DNA of 64,000 nucleotides, taken from the NCBI RefSeq assembly GCF_024713975.1, contig NC_091099.1, forward strand, positions 11,885,501 through 11,949,500, read 5' to 3'. The position numbers and the translations under genes were made by a program. This document shows positions 28,986-42,500 of this stretch, piece by piece (the first letter of the stretch is position 1; each line of letters starts with the position of its first letter). The notes beneath the pieces are model-generated. The model was given only the letters and a program-made list of their open reading frames with translations. It made no database searches and was not told the DNA's origin. This DNA comes from Paralichthys olivaceus. Taxonomy: Eukaryota; Chordata; Actinopteri; Pleuronectiformes; Paralichthyidae.

Positions 28986-31900
28986 CTATTGGTGTGCGCA
29001 CTGCACCCCTGGGCCATGATGACCCCCTTCCTCATCAGAACTATCATTGTAGGCTTCTCTCCTGGCTCCACCTCCGGACCCTTGACTCTTGTCAAAATCT
29101 GTCAGGTCAACTTCCTCCGCATCAGCTGCGATGACTGGATTATCAGCACGAGCAGGCAGCAAGCACTCCAGTTCCTGAAAGAAATGTATTGAATTTAAAA
29201 AAACAAAACCTTATGACACTGTTATCACTCAGGATTACTGGAGTTAAAATCTTGCAAATTGGGAGGTTTAATGACTGGCTCTCACATTCAGTTTTTCAGG
29301 GCTGATCCAGTTGTTTTCAGGGAACTGGACATCAAACTTGATGTAAAGGTCTCCTTTCTCAAAAGGATTTCTGTACTGAGGCATTCCCTCTCCCTTCACC
29401 ATTCGAATACAGCCTGCCAGACACAAGGGATACAAAGGTATTAAAACACAATTAGAATCTCATGATAGTGGGAGACCATGGCTCATGTATGTACTGTGAC
29501 GTGATGAGATGTATATTTTATTTTGTCGTACAAAAACTAAGCTTGATATAAGTACATCACTGTTTTTATAATACTAATATACAATTTTACAATAATACTC
29601 TGTTTATTACCTATTAGACAGAACAACTAGCTTTTCACAGTTTAAACTGTCATGAAATTTGCTGTACCAGGAAATTATAGATTTTTGTAAATAAGATGAT
29701 CAGAAGCTGCAAAAATGGCTGGCAGAGAAATTTCTCACTGTGCTTAATTCTGCAACTAACAGTTCAACCCTTCCATATTTAAGTGGATCAGCCTGCAACA
29801 TGTTTTCTAAATACTTTTAATCCGTTGTTCCAGAAATAAATGCTTGCAACAACTCCTTAATAGCATGAAACAGTAAAAGCAATAATCTCCCCTTTCACTT
29901 AAATGGTCACTGGGAATAGAGCAATGCTGCAATAAAAGAGATCAAATCCAGTAAAGTTGTATGAAGATGGTTTACCGGGCTCGATGACCTTGCCAGGTGG
30001 GTATTTAACAAGCAGCTGACGTCCGTCCAGATGTGCCACAGTCATCTGGAAGCCACACAGAGCCTCAACCAAGCCGATGCGTTGGACCATGTGAAGGTCA
30101 CTGCCATCACGGCGGAATTCCTGATATAGATTGGTTTTGAACAAAGTTATTTCTTAGGTTCATTAAACATATACTAGTAAAAAGATTTCCCACAAACAAT
30201 GATGAAAAATGCCTTAACAATAATCAGAAACTTATATAATAATAATTTCCTGAATCTTTGTTGAACATTATAATGCTCAACAATGTATGTACAATTATGC
30301 AACCAACGATTAGTAAACTTGTTTTGATGATTGGGGTTTGTTCAACTAATAACATATAACTTCAAGAACACTCCCTGTCAACTTCCTGTAGGTGGAATTT
30401 TCAAATTACATATTCTCTTTTTCAACAAGCGCACACAGGTAGATTACCTCATGCTCTTTCTCTTGCAGCACCAAGACTATATCTCCTGGTTCAACGCCTG
30501 GTGCTTGGTCAGCTTCCCCAGTGAATGTGATCTTCTGTCCGTGCCTCATGCCTTTGTCCACATGCACCTCCAGAAGCTTAGTCTCCTTAGACACCTTATG
30601 ACCCTCACACTTTCTGCAGCGGTCCTTCTCATTGATCACCTCACCTGCACGAGTGCACAAACAAAATTGGACAAAATCAAAATGCTGTTCTGATCATGAC
30701 TATACATCACCCTTCCAATATGTGGGTGAAGTGAATATATTACCTTCTCCATTGCAGTCTGTGCAGACGGACTGCATCTGTTGGACCATCCCAGGGGCCA
30801 GTTGTCTGAGCATGATTCTCATGCCTCGTCCTCGACATGCCACACACTTCTGCACTGCTCCTGCCTTACCCCCCTGACTACAAGGCAAACAATTATGTGC
30901 AGTGTTATTAGCAGGAAGAAGAATATGACAATCACCATCAGTCCGGGCTACATACCAATATGCTGTTTTAAATAATAAGACCAAAACATTAAAAGCTGAC
31001 TCACCCATTACAGGCACCACAGAGCACGTTCTTACTAAGCTGCAATTTGGTGGTTTTGCCATTGTAGAGGTCTTCAAGAGAAACTCTGTGAGACAAAAGA
31101 AATACGGGGTGTGTACAATAATATATTGTAATTGAAGCAGCCACTGAATCACACAAACGGGGTCAAAGAAGAATACTTACTTCAGAGGATGTACCATGTC
31201 TTCTCCTCGCCTCTTGCCTCCATTGCGTCCTCTTCCTTGTCCCCCCATGAACCCGAATAGTCCTCCGCCAAAAATATGAGAAAAGATATCATCCATGCCA
31301 GGCCCTCCGCCTCCTCCATCTCGTAGCCCTTGTTCGCCACAGCGGTCATAAAGCTCCTTCTTTTCTGGGTTTGTCAGTACTTCATATGCAAAGCTGATCT
31401 CTTTGAACTGCAAAACATGTGCGTAATACAAAAGCAGTCAGTACATCACAGGAATGGAGGCCAAGAGGTTTTGTTTTTGAAGAGACTATCTTATTAAGTT
31501 AAAAAGAAATTTAAAAGACAGGCTACTCCTGCGTCACGTTTGCAACATCTAAGGAACAGAGCAGTACAAATAAAGAACTGTTGTACTCTTCTCGAGGGAA
31601 AATCCATTTCATGTACTGTGCACTCATTGTGTTAATCCTTAGAGTTGGGCTGTGTGATTATGATACTGATGTGGCATTGTTTCTCGGAATTGAGCTCCTG
31701 CTGCGAATAATGTCATAGGTTAAGTTACAGTGACATGCTTTGGTGCATCATACCTTGTCTCCAGCATCAGGGTTCTTGTCAGGATGGTACTCTTTAGCCA
31801 ATTTACGGTAGGCCTGCAATACACAAAAAACAGAAATATGAACAATGTCTTTAATAACTAAAATCACTAACCCTATTAACTGTCGTGACAGGACAAGCCC

Positions 31901-33014
31901 TGGACTTGTTGGCCTGCTGTCAAAAACATCAGGACGAGAGCCTCTCTGCTTCTGACACCTCAGCCACTCAAGTGTGATGAAGACGTCGACAAAACCCCGT
32001 TCAAAATTCCGCATATTCTGAGTTTTCCTACTTTAACCGCAGATATGTTTAATTTTGACGACTATCTATGATGATATTCTGGTATATTAGGAGTTCACTA
32101 ACATTTCGGCATTAAGAAGGATTTTGAAGGGGAGCACATCGTCGCTAGTTAACCCAGCATGATTAATTTGAGTAGGAAAAACAAGTGGTATGCAGTGTCG
32201 ATCGTGCAGCGATCTCAATACAATGTACAGAATTACTTGATTGTATTAAATGACTTGAAATTCGATGGTTGCACATGTGATAACAAGTCCGAGGCGATGT
32301 TTGGAAAGCGACGCAGTGTTGTGGATTATGAACACTTCGTGACTACCTGATGTTTGTGTGAACTTTGTGGAGAACACAGAGACGTGCGTGATGCTAACTA
32401 CAGTAGCTACATTAACGCTAGCTAGGAAATGCAACCATAACCCATTTCCTCTGGATACATTTCACACCACGTTTAGCGTTACCAAATGTTTCACTGACGC
32501 GTGGGTTTACTACACTGGCGCATACACCGGAGAGAACCGTTGAGCTAACACGTATTGCTTCCGATTTGGTGACGGTTATTAACTGGAATTTATCATCTGG
32601 TAGCCGGGAGGCTATCAGACTCGTGGTTAGCCGGGTATTTAGAGTTTAGCGCTAACAAACTACATCTACGAATTCACTTAGGTACAGACGATGAAAACGA
32701 CGAACACCAAAAGTCAAATTAACTTCGTCGATATGTAGCTTTACTGTTTTGGGTTAAAAAACACATCGAGCCACTAAGTATTTGGCCGTTTTCTAGCATA
32801 GCTCCCTTGCTAGGTTAGCACACTAGCAACGTCGATTAGCTTGTTTTTAGGCCACATTTCGCTGGTGACCTCTCTTCCTTCTTTATTCTGCTCTCAAACC
32901 GGCAAATCCCTCTTTTTCATTTCAGACGCCTCGTACCTTCTTTAGCTCGTTCTCAGAGGCGGATGGTGAAACTCCGAGGATGTCGTACAGCTTGGTGTCC
33001 ACGACGTTGGCCAT
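28986..33014 (-). CDS. dnaja2: DnaJ (Hsp40) subfamily A member 2 co-chaperone
   Basis: Minus-strand exons in coding order: 33014-32937, 31813-31754, 31407-31181, 31085-31005, 30877-30744, 30644-30448, 30120-29976, 29413-29286, 29174-28986. They give 1239 nt and 412 aa, the same length as human DNAJA2. The N-terminal J domain has HPD at about residues 36-38 ([14 protein letters not shown]). It is followed by a G/F-rich region ([20 protein letters not shown]), four zinc-finger repeats of the CxxCxGxG type ([32 protein letters not shown]) and the C-terminal substrate-binding domain. It ends in CAHQ, a farnesylation box. The protein stimulates Hsp70 ATPase and delivers clients in the cytosol. The linker before the tail ([20 protein letters not shown]) differs from the mammalian sequence as I recall it and may mark one of two teleost copies. 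Confidence 0.95.
31814..32936 (-). other. dnaja2: dnaja2 intron 1
   Basis: This is a 1.1 kb noncoding intron, CpG-containing near the first exon, with many GCTAGC/GTTAGC words. The introns at 30121-30447, 29414-29975 and 31408-31753 are likewise AT-rich and empty of other genes. Confidence 0.6.
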
Positions 33015-33160
33015 GATGCTAACCGGCGACCACAGAAAGACCCTCTGCGGAGCTTCAGCTGAGCGAAGAGCAGACTCTACCGGCTGGGGCCGTGCAGGGT
33101 TGCCAGATCCTGCTGTCGCTAACACCCACTTGGAGTCAGGTGCCCCAAAGCTGCAGCCAT
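33015..33160 (-). promoter_or_regulatory. dnaja2: Probable dnaja2 5' UTR and core promoter
   Basis: The sequence just above the dnaja2 ATG is GC-richer than the surrounding DNA and has several CpGs (ACCGGC, GCGGAG, GAGCGAAG, ACCGGCTGGGGCCG), as expected for a housekeeping promoter. There is no TATA box. The transcription start was not located. Confidence 0.45.
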
Positions 33161-33626
33161 ATTATTCTAAAGACATTATACCACATTAACAACGTAAACA
33201 CGCAATTTTTTTGTTTTAAAACAAAATATTACGTTTTATTTGCACTTTTTTTTCAAATCAATAACCAGTATAACAAACACTGTGTTGTTTATGTTCCATG
33301 CCCGCAAACGTCCTCGACTGCGCAATTGAGATAAAAATGGGTTGTAAGTACATTTTAACACAGTAAATGCAAAAACATGTATTAATGTTTAAACACCAGC
33401 ATTTACATTTGTAGCTAAATTGACTAATTGATAGAAAGGGAGCTAGGGAACGTCCTACAGGTGGGTTCCACAACAATGCATGAAGGTCACTTTCCTGTTT
33501 TTTGTATCATCACTGTTTCAATATGGACATGAGGATCTGATAGGCTGCCTTCTCCACATAGACCTGAAATAAGCTTTAGAAGTGTGGGAGAGTGGAGTAG
33601 AATGCACAAACACGTTTTCAAAATGA

Positions 33627-33816
33627 GTCTTGCTGGTGCTGCACTTTATTATATATCTTTCATGTCATGTCCAGTGGCCTCAGATTTCAAAATTAAATGT
33701 TCTTGATCCAACTATCTAAGTGTACCACCAATAATTCAATGAAAAGAAATAGAAACACGAATCAATGGCCACCTTGATAATCACCTTGTTACTTTATTAC
33801 AGGTATCCACATATAG
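33627..33816 (+). pseudogene. Decayed partial copy of ppp6r2 intron 2/exon 3 junction
   Basis: The blocks TGGTGCTGCACTTTATTATA, GTACCACCAATAATTCAATG, AAAGAAATAGAAA, TTGATAATCACC and then TACAGGTATCC followed by ATATAG recur in the same order at 36875-37042. There they run through ppp6r2 intron 2 into exon 3. This copy keeps the splice acceptor and the first codons, then diverges. It lies between the dnaja2 and ppp6r2 start sites. It looks like a local partial duplication, not a working exon. Confidence 0.7.
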
Positions 33817-34594
33817 ATATGTGTAGGGACTACATTTTTGCAGATTTTTCTAACAGATATCTACAGCTTCAAAATTCATACTCTTGTGTGCATCACAAAC
33901 AAGTTTTCTGCTCATGTGCACCAGCGACCGCTCTTCTTTTGATATTCTGCTTTTAAATTAAAAATGTTCACTTCAGAAAAACATTTCCAGACAGGAAAGA
34001 TTTCTTAACAATCCTTATGAAGTCTTCAAAGGCTGCAAACATATGAAATCGAGGGAATATTGTTTGCAGGTAGGGTATTTGTTTTCTGTTGTATTTCCCA
34101 GTACTGGTGTTTTTGCCACATCATACACCTCCACAATGCAGAGATGCTGTGTTAATGCTAACCTTTAACCTGGCAGTGGGGAAACCCAGTACAGGGGCTC
34201 TGAATAGAAAGTTGCATAATCTATTGAGTTGTCCTGTTTCTTGTTTGGGTGGTTCTTCCATTTGCTTTTGTTGCAAGCAGTTTAATCAACAAGGTCCCTG
34301 GGCTTTTCGCAAAAGTGTGACCTGACCTAACAGCGGGACAGCCCCTAGGCACTTGTCGCACTTGTCTAGAGACAACAACAATATTGTGATAATATATAAT
34401 ATAAACTATTGCATTTGTTAATGCATCACATTCTTTACCACAATCTAAACGTTTATTCTGTGGTATGAGTCAGTGTTGTGTTGGTTTATAAATGTGAATA
34501 TTCAAAAAGAAAATAACCAGACATCAGTTTTCAGGGTGACACAACAGATCAACATCTTCAGCGTTTAGTCGAACTTTTGATTACGTTTCGGTGT

Positions 34595-34604
34595 CCGCCA
34601 TTTT
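34595..34604 (+). promoter_or_regulatory. ppp6r2: YY1-type motif in the ppp6r2 promoter region
   Basis: CCGCCATTTT matches the YY1 consensus that is common in TATA-less promoters, about 100-250 nt upstream of the putative noncoding first exon. Confidence 0.4.
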
Positions 34605-34689
34605 GATGTGTAAATATGACAGTTATATTCTTATATTTACATCCGGCCTGTCTGCTTGACTACAACACTGTCAGCGCCGCTCCAGCCTC

Positions 34690-34844
34690 CGTGTAACGGC
34701 GGTGCAGCAGCAGCAGCATTGAGGGAAACCGAGAGCCGGGCGAGCTAACGACGCAGTCATGAATAATCAGCCGCTGGCCTCCTTCGGGTGACCGGGACCG
34801 GGCTGGAGTCTGCACATGAACACGGATACAGTGATGGAGAAGAG
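34690..34844 (+). other. ppp6r2: Probable 5' noncoding exon of ppp6r2
   Basis: This is a GC-rich, CpG-rich stretch ending at a good donor (GAAGAG|GTAAGAGC, after 34844). The matching acceptor (CAG at about 36488) sits just before the coding exon at 36517. A short upstream ATG reading frame (MNTDTVMEKR-like) runs into the donor. The left boundary is not defined by sequence. Confidence 0.5.
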
Positions 34845-36485
34845 GTAAGAGCAGCTGGTGTTCATGGAGGAGAGAGAAAAACAAACGGACCATGTGACCT
34901 AACGTGAAACCGGTGCGAGATGAGGACGGTCACCGCTCGGGAGGACATCGACTCCACCATCTATGGCCCCGCTGCGATAAATAACCCGTGCTAGCTTAAC
35001 ATCCAATCGCCGTATCCCTCCGGTAACGTTACCGAATTACTCCGGTAACGTTAGCCGCGTGAGAGAGAGGTTGCTAGCGGGCCGATTGACGACGTGCAGC
35101 CGAGGCGAGTGAAAGACAATAAGCGGTGGAACAGGTACAGACAGAGGTCGGTATCATGAAGCTAACTTAACGCGGGGCTATGATAACAACACGGATAAGC
35201 TAATTAACCCCAGCCAGCACTGATTGAATGGTTCCCCTGCTACATAGCTAACAGTGACCGTCACCAGCTGATCTCAGGGCGGGAGAGGCCCGACCTTTGT
35301 TGTTGTGCTGTTGTAGGAAATTTAAAAATTCACATTTATTTATGAGGAGACACTTAAAACCTTGTATGGACAGTGTGAGCTTTAAAACACCTGCTCGTTT
35401 AGCTTTAGCATGCCTCCCGAAAGAGGGGTGAACAGAGATAGTTCATGTTATTCAATCAAATGTAATGATGTCTAGAAATGAGCCTCCTTTTACATTGTAA
35501 TACGATGCATTGACCCACGTGTTATACTGTGATTTAGAATCTAGGACAAGATATTGAATATCCCTTGTGCTTGTCCTATATTCTAAATCATTGACCCACA
35601 TGTTGTAGTGTGTGACTGCTGACTTTGCAGCTTCCAATATCACATCTATTTTCATGGGAGGCCTTATCCCCAATCTGGATAAACATGCCATGTGAATCAA
35701 CTGTTAAATGGACTAATGCATACTCATATGCTGGTTGTATGAAGACTGATTCTTTAGTGTATGTGATGTGTAATGTGGTCCTGGGGGATGTGATGTGAAT
35801 GTCTCTCCTTCAAAGGCATTGACCAGTGACAGCTTCTGTTTACAGTGTTCAGCCACTGGCCCACACAGTTGTTTCTATTTCAAGTATTACACACATATCA
35901 CACACACTTAAGTGTTTTTCTGCATGAGATTCACTTTGTGTGTTGATCATTCTCTCTCCCACTTATTATTTGCTGATGCATCCGTACCCGAGAGGCCATT
36001 CTCCAAGCAGGTTTGGTAATGTCAGTGTAGTACAGATGTGCAGTAAGGCAATACACATACACTGCAGAGAGATTTGCCAGCCGTGTCTCTGCACTTCTGC
36101 TGACTTCAACTCTTCCTCTGGCTCTGAGGATAACACAGCAAATATTCCTGGAAGTGATTGTCACGTGTGTTGTTTTCTTTTTGTCTCGTTTACCAGGTTG
36201 ACATTCTCTCCTTGTGTCATGTGTTAAAGTATGAGTGAAGCTGGTGTTTGTGTCTTCATCGTGTGAATTTGCTAATGCTGATTGATGTGGCTTGATGGCT
36301 ATTTAGCAAGACCTGACTGAGGCTACCACTTCTTGTTCAAAAGTAAGAGTGTACATACAAATTATGCATTGTACCACACAATCAATTGTTCGACTCACAG
36401 ATAGAAATAGTGTAATTTGTTAACTTGTATATGTATGCTGCACAGTCATGATACTGATCTCCATGATGCATTCTCTCTTGGTCAG
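34845..36485 (+). other. ppp6r2: ppp6r2 intron 1
   Basis: About 1.6 kb noncoding, CpG-rich at its start with GTTAGC/GCTAGC words. It contains the repeat cluster at 35508-35620. No other exon is supported. Confidence 0.5.
35508..35620. repeat. Inverted plus direct repeat cluster in ppp6r2 intron 1
   Basis: GATTTAGAATCTAGGACAAG (35531-35550) is the reverse complement, with one mismatch, of CTTGTCCTATATTCTAAATC (35570-35589), with a 19-base loop. In addition ATTGACCCACGTGTTATACT and ATTGACCCACATGTTGTAGT flank it as direct copies. This is probably a small repeat or transposon remnant. Confidence 0.65.
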
Positions 36486-36516
36486 CAGCTAAGTGTATGT
36501 GCCGGTGACGTCAGCC

Positions 36517-39500
36517 ATGTTTTGGAAGTTTGACCTGCACACATCTTCTCATCTGGAGGCGATACTGGACAAGGAGGATGTCACACTTGCTGAGCTCATG
36601 GATGAGGAAGATGTGCTGCAGGAGTGCAAGGCTCAGAACAGGAGGTCTGTTCACTGTCAGCTGTAGAATTTCAGCAGGACATAAATATAATTACACTTTT
36701 CCTAAAGTCAGACCTGCTAGTAATAACTGGTGTGTCTTTTGTCATCATTGCGGATTTGTAGACTTCTCCTGTTCCTGTGCCAGGACCAGTGCATGCAGGA
36801 GCTGGTCTGTATGATTACTACAGAGCCCCCTGCTGGTGGAGAGGAGACACAGCGTTTCAAGTAGGTGCCCCTGTGTCTTGTTGGTGCTGCACTTTATTAT
36901 ATATCTTTTGTGTCCTTTTGAAGTAGAGCTGAGATATGAAGTGGACTGTACCACCAATAATTCAATGGAAAGAAATAGAAAAACTACTTAGTTGCTCATT
37001 TGATAATCACCCTGTTACTTTATCACAGGTATCCCAATATAGCTTGTGAGCTGTTGACATGTGATGTGGGAGTGATCAATGATAAGCTGGGTAATGAGGA
37101 GTCCCTGCTGGAAACTCTGTATGCCTTCCTGGAGCAGCCATCCCCACTTAACCCCCTCCTGGCATCTTTCTTTAGCAAGACAATTGGGAACCTCATCACA
37201 CGGAAAACTGAGCAGGTAACACAAACAGACACCATCACACACTCAGAGAAGACGACAGCTACTTTTGTGTGCTGTAGAGATTTATGTCATGAAGTTTGAG
37301 GGCCGATTACATTAGATAAACTGGGGATTACTCGCAACCAACATGGTGGTTAAGGGTACAGTGTGTCGAATTTAGTGATATCTAGTGGAGAAGTTTCTTG
37401 TTGCAGCTGAACACCCCTCACCTCACCCTCCCCTTCCAAACATGAAACAGAACCTGTGGAAGACTTCAGTTGTCAGAAAAACTCAAAAGGTGTTTAGTTT
37501 GTTCAGTCTGGACTACTGTAAAAAACATGGCGGCCTCTGTAGAGAGGGTCCCCTCAATGTAAATACAAAGTATTTAAATATAAAGGGCCTTTTCTGGGGT
37601 AAAGACAACTACAATTGATATAATTTAGATGAAACGAACTAGTGAAAACATCATTAGGATTATTCTACATTAAATTTCTGCCAATAGTTCTCTTTCACCT
37701 AACTCTTACACACTGGACCTTTAAATTTTATTTATCTTAAAATGCCAAAATGCCGAAATGCAGTTATTCCATCACACAAAGCAGGTTCCACCCAGTTAGT
37801 AGCAGGGATAAGGCCTGAGGATGTCAAGGTCAGTTTGCGTGTCTGTCTGAAGAGCATGTTCTGAACCAACCATGCAGCTAAATGACTATAAGGCACAGTG
37901 AAATTGACTGGGCTGTATAAAATCTGACAGACCAGAATTAAAAGAGCATACTGTCTGATATGCACCGTGTGGACATGTTTGAAATGTCTGCCTTTTATCA
38001 ATGTGTCCTTAAAGAAATAATATCACACTTATTCAGGATAATATTCTTCCTCTCTACAAATTAATCCAAAAGAGAATTGTTGACAACAAGGCCGCATTTT
38101 TCTAATTGTGTGGACGGCAGTGTTATATTTTGTGCAATGGTGCTTCCTCTGCTTTGTTTAGGTGATTAATTTTCTGCGAAAGAAAGAGGGATTCCTTTCC
38201 CTGGTCCTGAAGCATATTGATACATCAGCCATGATGGATGTGCTCCTACGACTCATCAGCTGTGTGGAGCCACCCCCTCTTCGACTTGAGACTCTTACTG
38301 TATGAGAGAAACAGACCCAGATTCAAGCTTTTACAGATTATACTCTGATATTGTGTGCATTTATAATGTGAGCCTTTGTTCCTATCAGTGGCTGAATGCA
38401 GAGAAGTTGGCCGAAAGACTCATAGAGCTCATTCACCCTGAGAGAGATGAAGAGGTATAAAATATACTGTCTCACCGTTAGAGACCCATGAATAGAAAGA
38501 CCACGAGACTGAATGTTGATGTGTTTTGGTTTTTCTCTCACAGAGGCAGTCCAATGCTTCTCAGACTCTGTGCGACATCATTCGTCTGAGCAGAGACCAG
38601 GCCAATCAGCTCCAAGAGATTTCACAGCCTGACCCTTTGCTGACTGTGCTGGAGTCGTAAGTCAGACATATGTGCAACCACATGCAAACACGCTCTATTA
38701 AAGGATGTGGAGATGACAATATACTCCATTGTTTCTGCAGGCAGGAGTGTGTGGAGCAGTTGTTGCAGAATATGTTCTCGGGAGAGAGGACTGAGAGCTG
38801 TATCGTCAATGGGATTCAAGTTCTTCTCACATTGCTGGAAATCAGGAGGCCTGTGTGAGTGAGATAGTTGTAAGCAGTTTTAAACAGTGTGTAAATAATG
38901 TAAATAGTTTCATTCCATAAGGATCCCAAATGTTATTTTCATTCGATCCCTGACTTCCATTATTTTTCCTAATTGCCAGGTAAAGTTGGTTGCATCTCTC
39001 CTGTTTGACCATTTTTTAAAAAACATTCTGTTTTGATATGTGTTTGACAGGGTGGATGGTGTAATGGATGCTCAGGGATTTGAGAGAAGTTACACTGTAA
39101 ACAGCAGCATTCTGTTGGCCATTGAACCACACCTGGTACACTTCCACCAGCTGCTTCTGGAGCCTCCTAAGGTAAATGTTAATTGGACTGCATGTATATC
39201 AAGATTAAGATTACTCTTTATGGTCCCAAACACAGCATGCAACATGCAAACATGGGGAAATTTGACCTCTGTATTTAACCCATCCGTGTGAAAGGAGCAC
39301 ACACGGAACACAATCCACACAGTGACCACACACGGAACAGTGGGCAGCCATGAAAGCGCCCGGGGAGCAATTTGGGGGTTCGGTGCCTTGCTCAAGGGCA
39401 CCTCGGCAGTGCCCAGGAGGTGAACTGGCACCTCTCCAACTTCCGTCCATGCTGGACTTGAACCGGCCAAGCCAAGTCGCTATGGAGTGAGCTACTGCCT

Positions 39501-42500
39501 CCCCAATTGCAATTGATAGTAGGAAAAATTAGCAAAAATGAAACTTTCAGGCACCAGTAGCCTGTGATATTAGCTGTTGTAATATGAAATAACTCATGAT
39601 AAACACAGAGCGACAGTTATTAATCGAAAAATCAAGATGTTCCTGTACAGTTGTATGATTTCATTCAGGTGCCAAACTCATGGGATCAAAACTGAAGAGG
39701 GGCTTGCCTCACACTAAGATTCACAACGGCAAGTTCTTTCATTTTAAGAAAGTCAGAGCACGCTATAAATATCAAGATATTTTAAGTTCAAAGCTGAGTT
39801 TGATGAGCAGCAAACCTCTTTTTCAGTGATTATGTTTGACTGCCACATAGATACCTTTTGCTTTACTGTTATCACACCAGTATGACAAAACTCTGCTCAA
39901 GCTTCGGGCCATTGTTTCCTAAATCCCTATATGCCCTCTGTATACACTTTTAGTAAGCATGTCTGTGTGTTTTCTACATGTTTAGAGACATCCTATACTG
40001 ACAAGCCTGGGTGTGCTGAAGGAACCACTGGGAAACACACGTCTGCACGTAGCCAGATTGGTTGCCTCTCTGCTGTACACCAGCTCTGCCAGCCATGCAG
40101 TCGTAGCACAGGAACTTTGCAGACTTAATACAATGGACCTGCTTCTGGTGAGATGAGCAAAAACACTTTCAAAATGCAGCAATTTCAAATTATAATGTGA
40201 AAATTATTCAAAGCAATGATTTTTTTCAGGACTTGTTCTTCAAGTACACATGGAACAACTTCCTGCACCTCCAAGTGGAGCTTTGTGTTGCAGCCATCCT
40301 CCGACCCTGTGCCCATGAAATGAGACTCCAGCCTGGTTTGGGATCTCAGGACAAATTCAGGCTTCATCAGGATCCATCACAAGAGCAGGCTTTTGCTGAG
40401 ACCCCCACTCCAGAACCTTCAATCACCCCTGAAAACTCTGCACATAACTTAATGGTGACTCATGTAGGTGTCTGTGTTTGTAGCTAGAGGCTTACGTGGC
40501 ATTTGATCTACTGGATGGGCCGATGTGGCTCTTGCTGGATTAAAACTATCGATTGACCCCTTGTTTTTCTCTCACAAGTTGTTTCAGCACTGCCACCTTG
40601 TCCAGAGGATTCTAAAGGCTTGGGAGGAGAACGATAAAATACAGTAAGGAGCTGTGAGATGATGATTCTGTGGATTTTGGGAATATGGAGACTTGTGTTA
40701 CACTAAAGTGTGTTTTTTCTATTTCCAGATCAGAAGGTGGTATGAGAAGAGGGTATATGGGGCATCTGACCAGGATTGCCAACACAGTCGTCCACAACCT
40801 GGAAAAGGGCCCAGTTCATACACAGATTAGTAGCCTCATCACAGGTGTGTGTGTGTGTGGACAGTAGATAAAAAATGTATTCATACATATATTGATGTAT
40901 TAATCGATAGTGATAAATAAATAAAAGGAGAAAATAGAAGAAAGTTATAAGAGTAAATTAATGCACGTGTCTCTCAGCTGGAGTATTGTTTCCTCATTGC
41001 TGCTGTCCTTGTGTTTTGGATGTAGAGCTGCCAGAGGACTACAGAGGACGCTGGGAAAATTTTGTGGACCAGACCCTGTCAGAGACCAATAGGAAGAACA
41101 CCATAGACCTGGTAAACTCAGATAAATATTGACAGTAGCTGGTTGTAATCATACAAACATGTAAAACTTTAAATGTTACATTTAGGGCTTGGTATTACCA
41201 CTGGTTTCCCTAAACTATTTATCTGATTCAAAAAGTCTCTATTCAATTCAGTGGTGATTTGGTTAAGGACATTACAGCTACAATACCAATTTTTCTTAAA
41301 TATAAAAGACAATGAATCCTCTGACCTGGGGTATTATTAAAAATATTTTCATTCAGTTATTTTTTGAGGATACACAGAATTAAAATGTGACTTTAAGGCA
41401 AATTCTTTCCTGAGGGGGTTTGTTTCACCTCAGAGGTTTTTGATGTGATGCTTTCCTCAGTATTTCACCTGCATTTTGCACATCTTTTCGTCTGTCTTCA
41501 GGCTTGGTGGTGCCTCCACTGGAGCAGCTCCCACCACGTTTAATGTCCCTTGTGAGGCCAGATATTGTTGCATAAAAAGGCTGGCTGCACAAGACTGATG
41601 GCTTTAAAGCTTCATGCATCCAGGGGAATAGACCATATACTGTAAAAGGCATATAATAAAAGATTGATCTTGGGATTTTATGAGTCTATTTTGGATTATT
41701 GAAATGAAGATAGAAAAAATGCAAAATCAAATTTTAAAACCCAACCCTAGTTAATTTGTGGTGGCATTTCCCCATTTAGGTTGGCACGGGAAACCCACGT
41801 CCTTCTTCAGAAGATGATATGGAAAGCCCCTTCCCTAAAGAACTGACACTACAGCAGGTACACATACAAAACACACAGTGGGGCTCCTTTTGTCAGCTTT
41901 CATCAGATAATCCAACTTTGTGATGTTTCTTTTAGGCCTTTTCAGACTACCAGATTCAGCAGATGACTGCTAACTTTGTGGATCAGTTTGGCTTCAATGA
42001 CGAGGAATTCACTGATCATGACGACAGCATCGGGTAAATGCACTGATATTCACTTTCTGTGTGTCAGTGTCATCTCGTCACTGTGTGTTAATAGAATGGT
42101 TTCTGATGTTATTTCAGGGCGACGTTTGACAGGATTGCTGAGATAAATATCAACATCGATTCAGGCCAGGACAGTGTGAGTTTATTTACGTTCTCCAGTT
42201 TATTCACACATTTGTACTACATAGTTGTATTCCTATATTTTTTTGCGGATGTAAATTTTAAACAACATACAATTCCTTACTTGTACATCTCACATAGAAT
42301 TTTACATACTTTTTACATTACAGGGATTTGATTGAATGCTTAAAAAATGAATGATTAATTTAGGTTTCTTCCTAGCATTTGTTGTACAACATTAATATTG
42401 TTTCCCACCTGTCCTTTGCAGGCTAATACCGCTGTGTTTGAGGCCTGTTCCAAGGAGAGGATTCAACCCTTTGATGATGATGAAGAGGACATCTGGGAGG

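Noticed and set aside
35452-35700. A minus-strand 82-codon frame with an internal repeat (HYNMWVNDLEY / QYNTWVNASYY)
   Set aside because: The internal repetition comes from the inverted/direct DNA repeat cluster there. No transposase or gene motif was found.
39090-39470. A 126-codon minus-strand open frame
   Set aside because: It is antisense to ppp6r2 exon 8 and an interspersed repeat. The sequence is explained by those two features.
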